A DNA stretch of 64,000 nt. Source: Chenopodium formosanum (Eukaryota; Streptophyta; Magnoliopsida; Caryophyllales; Amaranthaceae). Positions 10,505 to 20,861 of this stretch are shown piece by piece. The translations under genes and the position numbers were made by a program. Each line of letters opens with the position of its first letter. The first letter of the stretch is position 1. Where the stretch lies: the NCBI GenBank assembly GCA_024500155.1, contig CM044868.1, forward strand, positions 45,792,165 through 45,856,164. Direction: 5' to 3'. The notes beneath the pieces were generated by a model. The model was given only the letters and a program-made list of their open reading frames with translations. It had not been told where the DNA came from and searched no databases.

Positions 10505-11997
10505 ACGGTCAGACGAGCTTCGTCCCCAACCGGCTGGTGAAAACATTGATCTCGTTCTGGATGACAGCCATCCAGAACGTGCTGTAAAGGTTGGGACGGT
10601 TGCTCATGCTACCTTGGGTGCAAGCTTGCATCTTCTGCTGAAGTAATTTAAAGACATTTTTGCCTTTGAAGTGGAAGAGATGCCAAGCGTCAGCCCGGAT
10701 CTCACTGTCCACAAACTCGCCGTTGACCCCAATAAGAAGCTAATCCGGCAAAAGAAAAGAAACCACGGCGAGAAAAGAAGTCAGGTGGCAGCTGCCGAAG
10801 TCAAAAAGCTGCTAGACGCCAGGTTCATTCGGCCTTGTAATTTTCCCGACTGGGTGGCCAATGTGATCCTTGTTAAGAAACCGAATGAAACCTGGCGCAT
10901 GTGTGTTGATTACACAGACCTCAACAAGGCGTGTCCAAACGATAGTTACCCGCTTCCAAAGATCGACAGCCGGTCACGCCTTGATGAGCTTTATGGATGC
11001 CTACTCTGGCTTCCATCAGATACCCCTCTGGAAGAAAGATCAAGAGAAGACGGCCTTTGTCACTGATTTGGGGTTATTCTGTTATACTGTGATGCTGTTT
11101 GGCTTAAAAAATGCGCCTGCCACTTTCCAACGGATGATTAATACGGTCTTCATTAATCAAATTGGGAGGAATGTGGAGGCGTACATTGATGACATGATAG
11201 TCAAATCCAATCAACAGGCGGATCACCTTGCTGATCTCCGAGAAACGTTCACCACCATCAGGCGACATAAGGTCATGTTAAACCCAAAGAAATGCGTCTT
11301 TGGTGTTGAGTCTGGGAAGTTTCTCGGATTCCTGATTGATCAAAGGGGGATAGAGGCTAACCTCGAAAAGATACAGGCTGTGATTGACATGAAGTCACCC
11401 CGTTCTGTCAAGGAAGTTCAGAGACTCACCGGTTGCCTGGCCGCCTTGGGGAGGTTCCTCAGCCGGTCAGGCGACAAATGCCTTTACTTTTTCCAAGCAA
11501 TCAGGAAGAAGACCAGGTTTGAATGGGGGGACGATGCTAAGACGACATTCCAGAAGTTAAAAGAACATTTGTATTCTCTACCTAGGCTTGTCAGTCTTTG
11601 CCTAGGGAGACGTTGTACATGTATTTAGCCGTCTCAGATCATGCTCTCAGTGCCGTTCTCCTTGCTGAGCGAGACGGCGTGCAGTTCCCGGTTTACTTCA
11701 TTAGCCATGTTCCAAAAAATGCTGAACTCCGGTACCCCATGGTTGAAAATTTTGGCCTTGTTTTTATATGGCATTCAAGAAACTGAAGCCTTACTTTTTG
11801 GCACATCCGGTGGTGATTTACACCGACCAGCCACTCAAGCGGCCAATGTCTACCTTGGAGTCATCCGGGAGAATGTTGAACTGGGCTATTGAAATGCAAA
11901 GTCTTGAAATCACTTACGAACCAAGAAAGGCAGTGAAAGGTTAGGCGTTTGCCGACTTCATTGTTGAAATAATTTGTCCGGTGGCTCTGGATAATCT
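10505..11997 (+). pseudogene. Reverse transcriptase and RT-linked RNase H of inner element
   Basis: RT copies the element's RNA. The fingers region is in the frame of 10671-11066 (FIRPCNFPDWVANVILVKKP, then WRMCVDYTDLNKACPNDSYPLP). A small deletion near 10965 shifts the frame into 10870-11628, which carries motif A (SFMDAYSGFHQI, Asp present), the FGLKNAPATFQ motif, the catalytic YIDDM and the LNPKKCVFGV thumb region. The RT-linked RNase H follows with LYLAVSDHALSAVL and TDQPLKRPM-type motifs, spread over further frameshifts up to about 11960, including a TAG at about 11941. Motif residues survive, but no single frame encodes the enzyme. Confidence 0.85.
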
Positions 11998-12538
11998 CAA
12001 TCAGGTTTGGAAAGTGTATGTGGATGGGAGCTCTACAAAGAACGGTTGTGGTGCAGGTGTAATCTACGAGTCTCCTGAAGGGGACAGATTTGAGTATGCA
12101 CTACACTTTAAGTTTTAGGCCTCTAATAATAAGGCGGAATATGAAGCCCTGCTAGCCGGTATCCGTATGTGTAAGGCGGCAGGGGCCATGAAAATTGACG
12201 CCTACTCTGATTCACAATTGGTCGTTAGCCAGTATGAGAGAAAATATGAGGCAACTCATCCGGCTATGATCAAATATCTTCAGGCGGTCAAAGAAGAGGC
12301 TGGGGCACTTGAGAAATTCCGTCTGAATCAAGTGCCTAGGTCGGAAAACAACCAGGCGGATGCATTGTCAAAACTGGCGTCTTCCGCCTGCTATGATACG
12401 CCTCGGTCAGTCTTTTGGGAAGTTCTTGAAAAACAAAGCATCTATGAAGATCCCATTGGAATTTTAGACCGAAGCTCTACCTGGATGGATGGCATCCGGG
12501 CCTATCTTTCAGACGGTACACTTCCTGATTCTCCATAG
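11998..12538 (+). pseudogene. Archaeal-type RNase H domain of inner element
   Basis: A second RNase H lies between the RT-linked one and integrase, as in Tat-lineage elements. It begins with VWKVYVDGSS (catalytic Asp), has an AEYEALLAGIR helix (Glu) after an in-frame TAG at about 12116, and then AYSDSQLVV (Asp) and a closing PRSENNQADALSKLA motif. All three acidic positions are intact, so the only visible defect is the stop. The open part 12167-12538 ends with TAG just before the integrase frame. Confidence 0.8.
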
Positions 12539-13713
12539 GAGGCAGCCGTCCTGAAGAAGCGAGCTCCAAGTTTTGATTTGAGAAACGGAGAACTCTTCAA
12601 GGCGGGTTTTCTAAAGCCCCTGTTGAAGTGTGTCACCCTAGAAAAGGGGAAGGAAGTTCTCGAAGACTTGCACTCGGGATTCTACGCCTCCCACATAGGC
12701 GGCAGGTCCTTAGCCGTCAGAGCCAGACGACATTATTTTTGGCCCACTCTTGAGGCAGACGCCAAGGAGTTGGTGAAGAAATGTGACAAGTGCCAAAAAT
12801 TTGGCAAACTTATTCACCGTCCGGCTACTGATCTGACGGTCATCCACAGCCCAATCCCGTTTGCAAAATGGGGCATGGACATTTTAGGTCCTTACACGCC
12901 TGCTCTAGGCGGAAAGCGCTACATAAAGTGGCTGTGGATTATTTCACCAAGTGGGTGGAGGCTGAGGCAGTTAAGAACATCAAGACCTCAAACGTAATTT
13001 CCTTCATCTGGAAGAACATTATCACCCGGTATGGGGTACCTATGTCTATGGTGTTCGATAATGGTCCTCAGTTTGAAACGCCTCAGCTTAAAACTTGGTT
13101 GGGAGATCAAGGGATCTCAAGTTGTTTTGCATCCGTCGGCCGACCCCAAGTAAACGACCAAGTTAAAGCCTTCAATAAACTAATCTTAGACGGCATTAAG
13201 AAGAAAATTGAAAGAGCCGGTGGCTTGTGGGCAGAAGAGTTAATCCATGTCCTATGGGCCATCCGGACAACAGCAAATGGGGCAACCGGTGAAACCCCAT
13301 TTCTCATTGTTTATGGTGCTGAAGCCGTCTTGCCCATCGAACATTACGAGCCGACTCTCCGAGTCTTGCTATACGATGAAGAGGCAAGCTGGGAAGCAAT
13401 GCGCCTGGCATTGGATTCACTCCCAGAACGCAGGGGCAATGCCGCCTTTCGTCATGAGATTTACCGTCTGAAAATGACTAGAGCCTACAACAAGAAAGTA
13501 CACAAGCGTCCCTTAAAAGTTGACAACTTAGTGTTACGAAAAATGGAGGCAACCGGTAGGGCCAATGAGCTGGGAAAGCTAACTCCAAATTGGGAAGGCC
13601 CCTACCGGATCTATGAAGAAGTAAGGGACGGTACCTATCACCTGGAAACTCCAGAAGGCAGGCGCCTGCCTAGAACTTGGAATGTAGACAATTTGAAAAA
13701 GTACTACTTCTGA
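12539..13713 (+). pseudogene. Integrase of inner element with catalytic Glu replaced by Lys
   Basis: Integrase inserts cDNA into the genome. The zinc-binding HHCC domain (HIGGRSLAVRARRHYFWP then KKCDKCQKFG) lies in 12578-12997. A frameshift near 12930 moves the core into 12868-13713. The core shows WGMDILG (first Asp) and FDNGPQF (second Asp). The third position, usually QVE or AVE followed by xxNK, here reads QVKAFNK, so the catalytic Glu is a Lys. The C-terminal part with GKLTPNWEGPYRIYEEVRDGTY is complete and stops at 13711-13713. No chromodomain is present, as expected for the Tat lineage. Confidence 0.85.
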
Positions 13714-13797
13714 GAATGTAAGTTTTTTGTAAATAGTGAGTCAATTAATGAGAATTCAAACTTTGTTTGCAAAATTGTTTTGATGTTCCGCCTTGGT

Positions 13798-14015
13798 AAT
13801 ACTCAGACGGATTTTTCATTTAGCTAACTAAGTTTGATACTTAGTAAAGGTTATAACTGCTTAACCGCCTAGGTAATACTCAGATGGATCCTTAATTTAT
13901 TTTACTAAGTTTGATACTTGGTTTGACTTAATAATTGCCTGTCTGCCTGGGTAATTACCTAGACGGACTTTTTGTTTAAATAAGCTAAGTTCGATACTTA
14001 GTGTAATTCAATAAC
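13798..14015. repeat. Three tandem units (about 67-78 bp) with ACTAAGT hairpins
   Basis: Units start at about 13798, 13865 and 13943. Each contains a CCGCCTnGGTAAT start, a CAGACGGA-like segment and ACTAAGTTTGATACTTAGT, an inverted repeat with a 5-base loop. The position between integrase and antisense gene is that of the tandem repeat in Retand. The same hairpin core recurs in the four units at 36151-36414 of a relative. Confidence 0.8.
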
Positions 14016-14099
14016 GTTCAGCCAATGCTCCGATTAAAAACTAAGCACAAAAGCGCTTAATGGCTATACAAATGGCCGGATGGTTGCTCATTTTATAAA

Positions 14100-14345
14100 A
14101 TCGCCTGCCCCAACATGGACAAAGGCGTCCGGCGACACCCCTCCGGGTGCAATCGTCGCAAAGAACAAACTATTCGTCGGTTCTACGTACCTATGCAGAC
14201 GACAAAAATTGAATGACCGAATTGGTCAAGTCATAGTCGTCTGACCAGAATGATCTGTGAGGAACGATCAAGTTACCGAATACCGGATGCCCAGGGGCAT
14301 CAGTCGGTCACCGGCTGAAGTTCTCACTTAGGTTATTTATTCCAA
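14100..14345. other. Conserved noncoding block of the Retand-like family
   Basis: AAATCGCCTGCC, GGCGTCCGGCGACACCCC, TCCGGGTGCAATCGTCGCA, CTACGTACCTATGCA and TTGGTCAAGTCATAGTCG occur in the same order here, at about 36500-36730 and at about 38290-38490, with higher similarity than the flanks. No open frame is shared. CACCC-CTCC-GGGTG could form a short hairpin. Confidence 0.6.
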
Positions 14346-14492
14346 AGTTGCACTTTCTATCCCAATTGGGGCAAAAGAATTGCGCAATGGCTATGCAATC
14401 TCTACCAAGACGGACAAACATCGTCTGGTTAGTGACTGAAACGCCTGTTGGTGTACGGTTGTGCACTTGGTTTGGGGAAATCAATACTGTGA

Positions 14493-14552
14493 TTGATTGA
14501 CTTACAAACGTATCATGCTCTTTGCAGAATCAAACGTTCCCAAGTCAATCAA
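14493..14552. repeat. Inverted repeat TTGATTGACTT, 38-base loop
   Basis: Arms 14493-14503 and 14542-14552 are perfect complements. A related inverted repeat in another family copy (38823-38880) shows a paired base change in the stem. Confidence 0.75.
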
Positions 14553-14947
14553 CCAACTCCACTTGAAACCAACTACACAGCCGTCCAGGGGCAAGGACAG
14601 CCGGCTTTTGATAAGCTAAGCTAGGTAAATAATCGCCGCATGCTTTTGATAAGTTAGGAAAAAATCAGGCATATATGCAAAAATGCAAAAATTGAAAAAT
14701 TGAAATTCAAGGAACAAAACCGACTCAGTCAGCGCATTCATTAAGAGTCCACCAAACCAAACGGTTGTAGTGGATCAAATGTTAACCGGACCCCGTCCGG
14801 GAAAAGAGAAATTGTTAATTAACCCGGCTCCTCAGCCGATAAATACAAGAATACTCGGTACGCAGGCCGGAAAATCAAGTTTTGGCATACTGCCGCAAAA
14901 CTAAAGAAAAAATAAAAAAGAGAGATTGGCATACTGCCGCTGAAAAA

Positions 14948-17571
14948 TCACTTTTGGCCTGCAGGCGGCTCCTCCTGGTCCTCTTCCTCATCATCTGAGG
15001 GAATCTCTTATGCTTCACAAGGACCAGGTAGCTCAGGCGCGGGGGGCTCGTTGTTGGCGTTAACCCAGGTGTCGAAGGACTCAGGCTCTGGCTCACCTTG
15101 CTCTCTCAAGTACACCACATACTCGGCGTAACTGTGAGCCAGTGCCCATACGCTATAATCCTTGTCTGGGTACAAGGCAGCCCAGGCGATCTTCATGCGG
15201 GCGTCGTTGTCAGCATCACTTTCAGCAACCAGGCGGTTTTGCTCCGCCTCTAGAGTTGCTGCAAAGTTTGTCTGAGCCTGAGCAGCCTCCTTCTCCCGTC
15301 TCTCAACCTTGGTTTTCAGGTTGGTGTTATCTTCAGAAACACCTTGGAGTGTGCCAAGGTCCGCCTGGGCCTTCTTGAGCGCCTCGTCAGCCTTCTTGAA
15401 GCTCTCATCCACCTTTTTCTGGTCCTCCTCCGCCTTCTTCTGAGCCGTCTCAGCGTCGCTCACCCGCTGGTTGGCCGTTTTCAAATCTGCCTCAAGCTGC
15501 TGGATTTTTTACGCTTGTGTCATTATGATTGCTTTAGTTTCAAGTTCATTTACGATAGTGGAGTATAAAGCAACATTATCAGCGTCTGTGGCGGACTTCT
15601 TGGCCCTTTTTACCTCTTCCCGTTTGCGGGAATAAGGACGCTTGAGCCCGTCTACCCGCAACATAGCCTGCAAAAAAGCAAACAACATTAGTATTGCAGG
15701 CGGGGTAAAGCACTTGGAAAAAATAATAGAAAAATTTGTTAAGTCTCTTACCTATGCTAGAAGAGACAAGATTCGTTCCAGGTTGAACGTCTCTATCCCA
15801 GGGATAGCGTTCTTGCCTTTCTTGCTCACCGCCTCCAGCATGGCTTTAGCATGCTTTTGGACGTCTGGCCAGTGGGGAGATTGATCTGCACCATAATCAA
15901 TAGGTGATGAGTGCGAAATTAAGGCAGCACCTATCTGTTGCCGTCCGTCTGAGGATGACGTTTTTTGGGAGTGGGATTTCACTCGCAAAGGCCACCCCAG
16001 CTCGGGCAGGGATTCAAAAGGGTTCTTACCTTTAGAGTTGACCAAGCGGGAGCCGCTTGCAGGTGTGGTGAACCCCCCGGTTGCTGATAGGGGGTTGACA
16101 AGGTCGAGGCCCAGACTGCCGCCTACCCTCTCATTTCGCCCCCCTATCCGCATTTGTTGGTTCCCGGCTAAGGCGCCAGGAGTTGAGGCGGAGGTGGATT
16201 TTTTGGTCTTGTTGAGAATGGAGGTGGGTTCCTCCCTAGCCCGTTTGAGATTTTTCTCAAATGTCTTTCCTACCTCTCCCCCTTGTGAAAATAACCAAAG
16301 TTAAAGTTAGCATCCGGAGAAAGTAAACTTTGAAGCCAATCTAAGAAAGGGTCAAGCGTTTTTTACCTTGGCCTTGACCGCCTGGGTGTCTTCTTTGTCT
16401 GCAGCATGTTTAAAGCTTCTTCTACAAAATAGAAAAAGATTGGTCAATGTCATCAATCAATTTTGATACAAAAGCACTACAGGCGGATGTAAATTTAGGC
16501 GCATACGTTTGGTAAACATGTATCCTAGCCCGTAGGCGGCTAGAAAACACTCGTCTCTGAACCAGGCGCTCTTGGGGATCAAGTTCTTGGGGACTTTTAT
16601 TGTTTCCCCGGTTGACAAGGTCGCGTCTGTGAGGCTGAAAAAGTCTGCCTCGATGATTTTGTCAAAATCCTCATCCGGGATCCGGGGAAGAGCGCACTTC
16701 CGGCCCATCAGGTCGGGCTTCTTATTGTACTGGCGGAATTCATAGTTTTCCCGCCTGCTGGGAGCTGACATCAGGTAGAACCTGTGCTTCCAGCCGTCGA
16801 ACTTAGAGACCTTGTTTAAGGTCATAATGTACTGGGGATGCGTGGTTAAAGTGTACCACGCCCTCCAGCCGCCCGGGCTTCGGCTAAGATAATGCATCTT
16901 AGCAAAAGCCTCCCAGCCGGGATGGAGCCCCTGGAACTCGCAGGCGGTAACATACCCCGAAATGTTTGCCCAAGAATTGGGGGTAAGTTGCCAGACTCCA
17001 AGGTTGTAGCCTCTCAAGATTGCCTTCACCGCCTGGTGAAGGGGAAAGCGAAGACCGGCCTTGAACGCCGCCTCATAACAGCCGAAGTAGCTGTTGGCGT
17101 TTTGTTGATCGTCTTCCCAGGCGATGGTGCCGTCCTTAGGCGGCACTCTGATTCTGTACCCGTCTCCTAACGGGTGCATTTGTGTAAGGTTCTTCAAGTT
17201 CTCCTCCATTTGAACCTTGTTTTTGGCGGAGACGTGAATTTTGAAGGGGTCGTCCTTCTCGCTCCACTTCTTCCTCTCCTCCTCCTCACTATCCTCAAGC
17301 GGGGGCAAGTCGTCGCTGCTCTCAAAAGTGGAGGCAGAGCTGTCGCTCTTCGTCTCCTCCTCATTTTGTGGCAAAGGAGCTGAGGCGGCTTCATCGCCGC
17401 CTTGGTCGCATTCTTCCAAAAAGGAATCTGCGGGAGTTGAAGGGCACGCGAAGGGGATCTCTCTAGATCCGTCTAGTTTCTCTTACTAGACGTTTCTCCC
17501 TCAGGCGTTTGGCCGCCTGAGCCCTCGCTTCTGCAGTCCGGATCGAGGGCCGTCTGCATAGTCCGAGCCAT
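14948..17571 (-). pseudogene. Antisense gene of inner element, Transposase_28-like ('putative gypsy type transposon') with coiled coil, spliced
   Basis: Minus-strand gene between pol and 3' LTR. The likely start is ATG 17571, directly after a possible acceptor (GTGTCTGTGCAG), giving MARTMQTA, similar to the histone H3 N-terminus. An indel near 17460 shifts into the long frame 17419-16457, with an acidic stretch, then FGCYEAAFKAGLRFPLHQAV, QLTPNSWANISGYV and a WRAWYTL-type strand, the pattern of Pfam Transposase_28. Exons follow with clear GT-AG introns: 16431-16367, then an 85-bp intron, 16281-15752, then an 84-bp intron, and 15667-14948. The last exon encodes a coiled coil (AQKKAEEDQKKVDESFKKAD) and an acidic tail. 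In-frame TAG/TAA codons near 15752, 15510 and 15008 show decay. The donor of the first intron is not resolved. The function in the family is unknown. Confidence 0.7.
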
Positions 17572-18081
17572 TATGTCCTGCACAGACACATAAATGCTCG
17601 GAATCCAAGCCAAAGGGTGGTCCCAACACCCCGAGACGGCACTCCCAGTCTTAGACTCTGCCGTCCCTGGTGACCGGCTGGACTCTAACCTAGGCTGTGT
17701 CGTGTGCGTTGGTGATGCATCCATTTATTGCAAGAAATATGTACAAGCGGTGAAACAAGAAAAAGAGCTGAGAGAGGTAGAGACTGTACCTTTGGATTTG
17801 ATATCTGAAGATAGACGGGTCCGGCTGGGTTGACGAAGAACGAGCTTTCTTGCTTGCGCCTGACTCTAACGGATGACTTCTGCTCTCTCAAAGTTGTTTC
17901 TCTAGAAATTTTTTGTAAACGTACAAAATTATGAGGGTAAACGGCTATATATAGAGGGTAAATACGGGGGCATTCCCGTAATTTACTCGGAAGGCAAACG
18001 GTTACTCTTTGATGGTAAAGTTACCACCAATCGGAGCGTGACGCGTGTCACAGATGCCACGTGACGTGCCACGTCACATCT

Positions 18082-18093
18082 GTGAGGGGCAAA
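18082..18093 (+). other. Polypurine tract of inner element
   Basis: GTGAGGGGCAAA directly precedes the 3' LTR. The same GAGGGGCAAA or GAGGGGCTAA stands before the LTRs at 34333 and 39004. Confidence 0.8.
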
Positions 18094-18582
18094 TGTTTAG
18101 GCTAATTTTACCCTGCCACGTGGTCCAATCAGAGGATGACACGTGTCAGCCCCAGGATGGCCCAAGGTGGACCAATCCCTGCTTCACACGTGTCACTCTA
18201 GAAATTAGGGGGAAAATGGCGGCCTTCAGGCCAAAATCCCGAGAAAGCCGCAATGCGGCGTAGCCCACCAATGATTAGGGATCAGTGACCTAATCAGGGG
18301 CACAAATCCCGAGGACCCTATAAATAGGAAGATTTCCCTCTTTTGGAGGACCCGTTTTACCATTTATTACACATTGTCCTTGTGATAGAGACATCTGAGC
18401 TTGGAATCCGAGCAGATACCCACCTAAATTTCCGCACCTTTTTCTCTCCCTTTATGTTACTAACTTGTTCGTCGGAGGCGGAGCACCAACCAAACGGTGT
18501 CTCCGTTTGTTTTGCAGGTATAGCTCACGCCGGATCAGTCTTCATGTTGTAACTCTCCCGAGGGTTAAAAACACCCAAAAAA
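18094..18582 (+). repeat. 3' LTR of inner element
   Basis: Begins TGTTTAGGCTAA and ends CACCCAAAAAA, with TATAAATA at 18319-18326. Differs from the 5' LTR at about 27 positions by my count. Followed directly by GTACC. Confidence 0.95.
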
Positions 18583-18587
18583 GTACC
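18583..18587. repeat. Target site duplication GTACC, right copy
   Basis: Exact match to 7429-7433. The outer element's coding pattern resumes immediately afterwards. Confidence 0.9.
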
Positions 18588-20825
18588 AGTTGGGGGTGAT
18601 GTTCAACTCCAAATGAAAACCGAAAAAACTCAAAACCAACCCTACCTAAAAGACCCTTCCCTTAAACTTTTTTCGAAAACAAATGAGATTCATTTCTCTC
18701 ACTCAGATCATTATGAAACAGATAGTTCTTCATCCAGCCAATTTTCCCTTCACACACAATATGACTTTTCTGATCACGAAGACATCGAAGCTCATGTAGA
18801 ATCTAAACATGTTTGTATGCAAGAAATTAATGTTGATTATCTTGAGTTATCTGACAATGAATCTTTCAATGAGCCTAAATCATGCATGACACCTATAGAA
18901 GAGTCCATAGTCATAGATATAGGCATAAAAGGTGACAAAAGAGAGATCAAATTAGGATATTCCCTCTCCCTCGAAGAACAAGTTGCATTCATTTCATTAC
19001 TTATAGACTATGTAGATGTGTTTGCATGGTCATATGCCGATATGCCAGGTTTGGACCGCAACATAGATTAACATCGTATTCCTCTCTATCCTGACAGTAA
19101 GCCTAAACAACAAAAGTTGCGAAGAATGAAGCCAGAAGTCAGTCTTAAGGTCAAAGAGGAGATCCAAAAGCAGTTTGATGCAAAATTCATCCGACCGATT
19201 AAACACCCCGAATGGTTGGCTAATGTGGTGATAGTTCCCAAAATGGAAGGAAAGGTTTGAGTATGCATAAAATTCATAGATTTAAATGCAGCATCGCCAA
19301 AAGATTATTTCCTACTGCCCCACATAGATGTCTTGGTGGATAGTATTGCGGGACATCCAATGTTCTCATTCATGAATGGTTTTTCAGGCTATAATCAAAT
19401 ACTGATGGCGAGTGACGATACACCAAAAACATCGTTTATTACCCCATGGGGTACATTTTTCTACCAAGCGATGCCCTTCGGACTAAAAAATGCTGGAGCT
19501 ACTTATCAACGTGCTGCAACAACCATTCTATACGACCTCATTCATGACACTGTTGAAGTGTATGTGGATGATATGATTGTTAAAAGCCATGACCGTATGG
19601 AACACATATCGGCATTGAAGTCTTTCTTTGATAGAATTCGAAAATATAACTTAAGATTAAACCCCCAGAAATGTGTGTTTGGGGTAACTTCTTGAAAACT
19701 TCTGGGATTTATCGTGAGTCAAGAAGGAATCAAGGTTGATTCAGATAAGGTTAAGGCCATTAAGGAATTTCCTCCTCCGAAGAGTGAAAAAGAAATAAGT
19801 TGTTTTTTGGGAAGAATTCAGTACATTAGCAGGTTCATATCACAACTTACAACTAGATGCGAACCAATCTTCAAACTTCTTCGAAAATATGTGCCAAAAA
19901 AGTGGAATGATGAGTGTCAAGCCATTCAATGAAAAATTATCTTTCTAATCCTCTAGTTTTGATGCCACCCAAGCCTGGGGAACCTTTGCTCTTGTACCTT
20001 ACAGTGAAAAAAACTGCCATGGGTGGATTGTTGGAGCAATATCAAGAAGGTACCAAGAAAGAAATTGCTATTTATTATCTAAGCAAAAAGTTCTTAGAAT
20101 ATGAGACTAGATATACTCCTTTAGAAAGGGCATGCATCGCTCTAATCTACGCGACAAAAAAGCTCCGACATTATCTACAAGCTCATACAACATTCCTCAT
20201 CTCAAGATTAGACCCTATCAAATATATCTTTGAGAAACCTACTCTGAGTGAAAGATTTGTGAGATGGCATGCTATTCTCTCAGAATTTGATATTCAATGT
20301 GTTAGTCAAAAATTTGTTAAAGGGAGAGCCATATCTGAAGCGTTAGCTGATGGGCCTATATCAGGAGATGAATTTAATAATGACTTTCCGGATGAAAATT
20401 TATTCAATATCAATACATCACAATGGAAGATGTACTTTGATGGAGCATCTAATAGAAGGGGGAATGGTGCAGGTGTGTTACATATTGATCCTCATGGAGT
20501 TCATATTCCCTTTTCAATAAAACTTATTTTTCCAACAACCAATAACACCGCTGAATATGAAGCTTGCATCTACGGTGTAAAGGCAGCCTTAGTAGCAGTG
20601 GGAAGAAATCTTATAGTGTATGGTGATTCAAACCTCATTATATCTCAAACAATTGGAGTATGGAGGGTTCGAGATGAAAGGTTGCAAATGTATACTGACC
20701 ATCTCCAACAACTTATCCCCTACTTTGAGGAAATCGATTTCAAACATCTCCCTCAAGAACAAAATAGTTTCACTAACGCGCTAGCAAATCTGACAGTAAA
20801 TTTAACCTGGGAAGATAACGTTTAA
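18588..20825 (+). pseudogene. Reverse transcriptase and dual RNase H of the outer element
   Basis: An acidic N-terminal segment (18613-19071) leads into VDVFAWSYADMPGL, the usual entry to Tat-type RT. The RT keeps one frame with single stops at 19069 (TAA), 19258 (TGA) and 19693 (TGA), and carries KFIRPIKHPEWLANVV, MPFGLKNAGATYQR, YVDDM and LNPQKCVFGV. Motif A reads FMNGFSGY, so its catalytic Asp is Asn. A frameshift near 19925 leads to frame 19914-20825, with the RT-linked RNase H (IYYLSKKFLEYETRYTPLER) and the archaeal-type RNase H (MYFDGAS, AEYEACIYG, YGDSNLI; all three acids intact). The region was separated from its gag/protease half by the inner element. Confidence 0.85.
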
Positions 20826-20861
20826 GTTTGGTCTGTAACTGTAGAAGAAAAAAGTTCCCCG

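Larger units (their letters stand above)
7434..18582 (+). mobile_element. Complete Retand-like Tat-lineage LTR retrotransposon (inner element)
   Basis: An 11,149-bp element with 488/489-bp LTRs, a primer binding site, gag, protease, RT, two RNase H domains, integrase, tandem repeats, an intron-containing antisense gene and a polypurine tract, bounded by GTACC duplications. I count roughly 27 differences between the LTRs, about 5-6 percent, so the insertion is a few million years old at commonly used plant rates. The design (tandem repeat plus antisense ORF between pol and the 3' LTR) matches Retand of Silene as I know it. Stops or frameshifts occur in every pol domain, so it is not autonomous now. 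Confidence 0.9.

Noticed and set aside
16457..17419. True DNA transposase gene
   Set aside because: Despite the Pfam name Transposase_28, no DDE catalytic motif is visible and the gene sits inside an LTR element in the place of a Tat antisense ORF.
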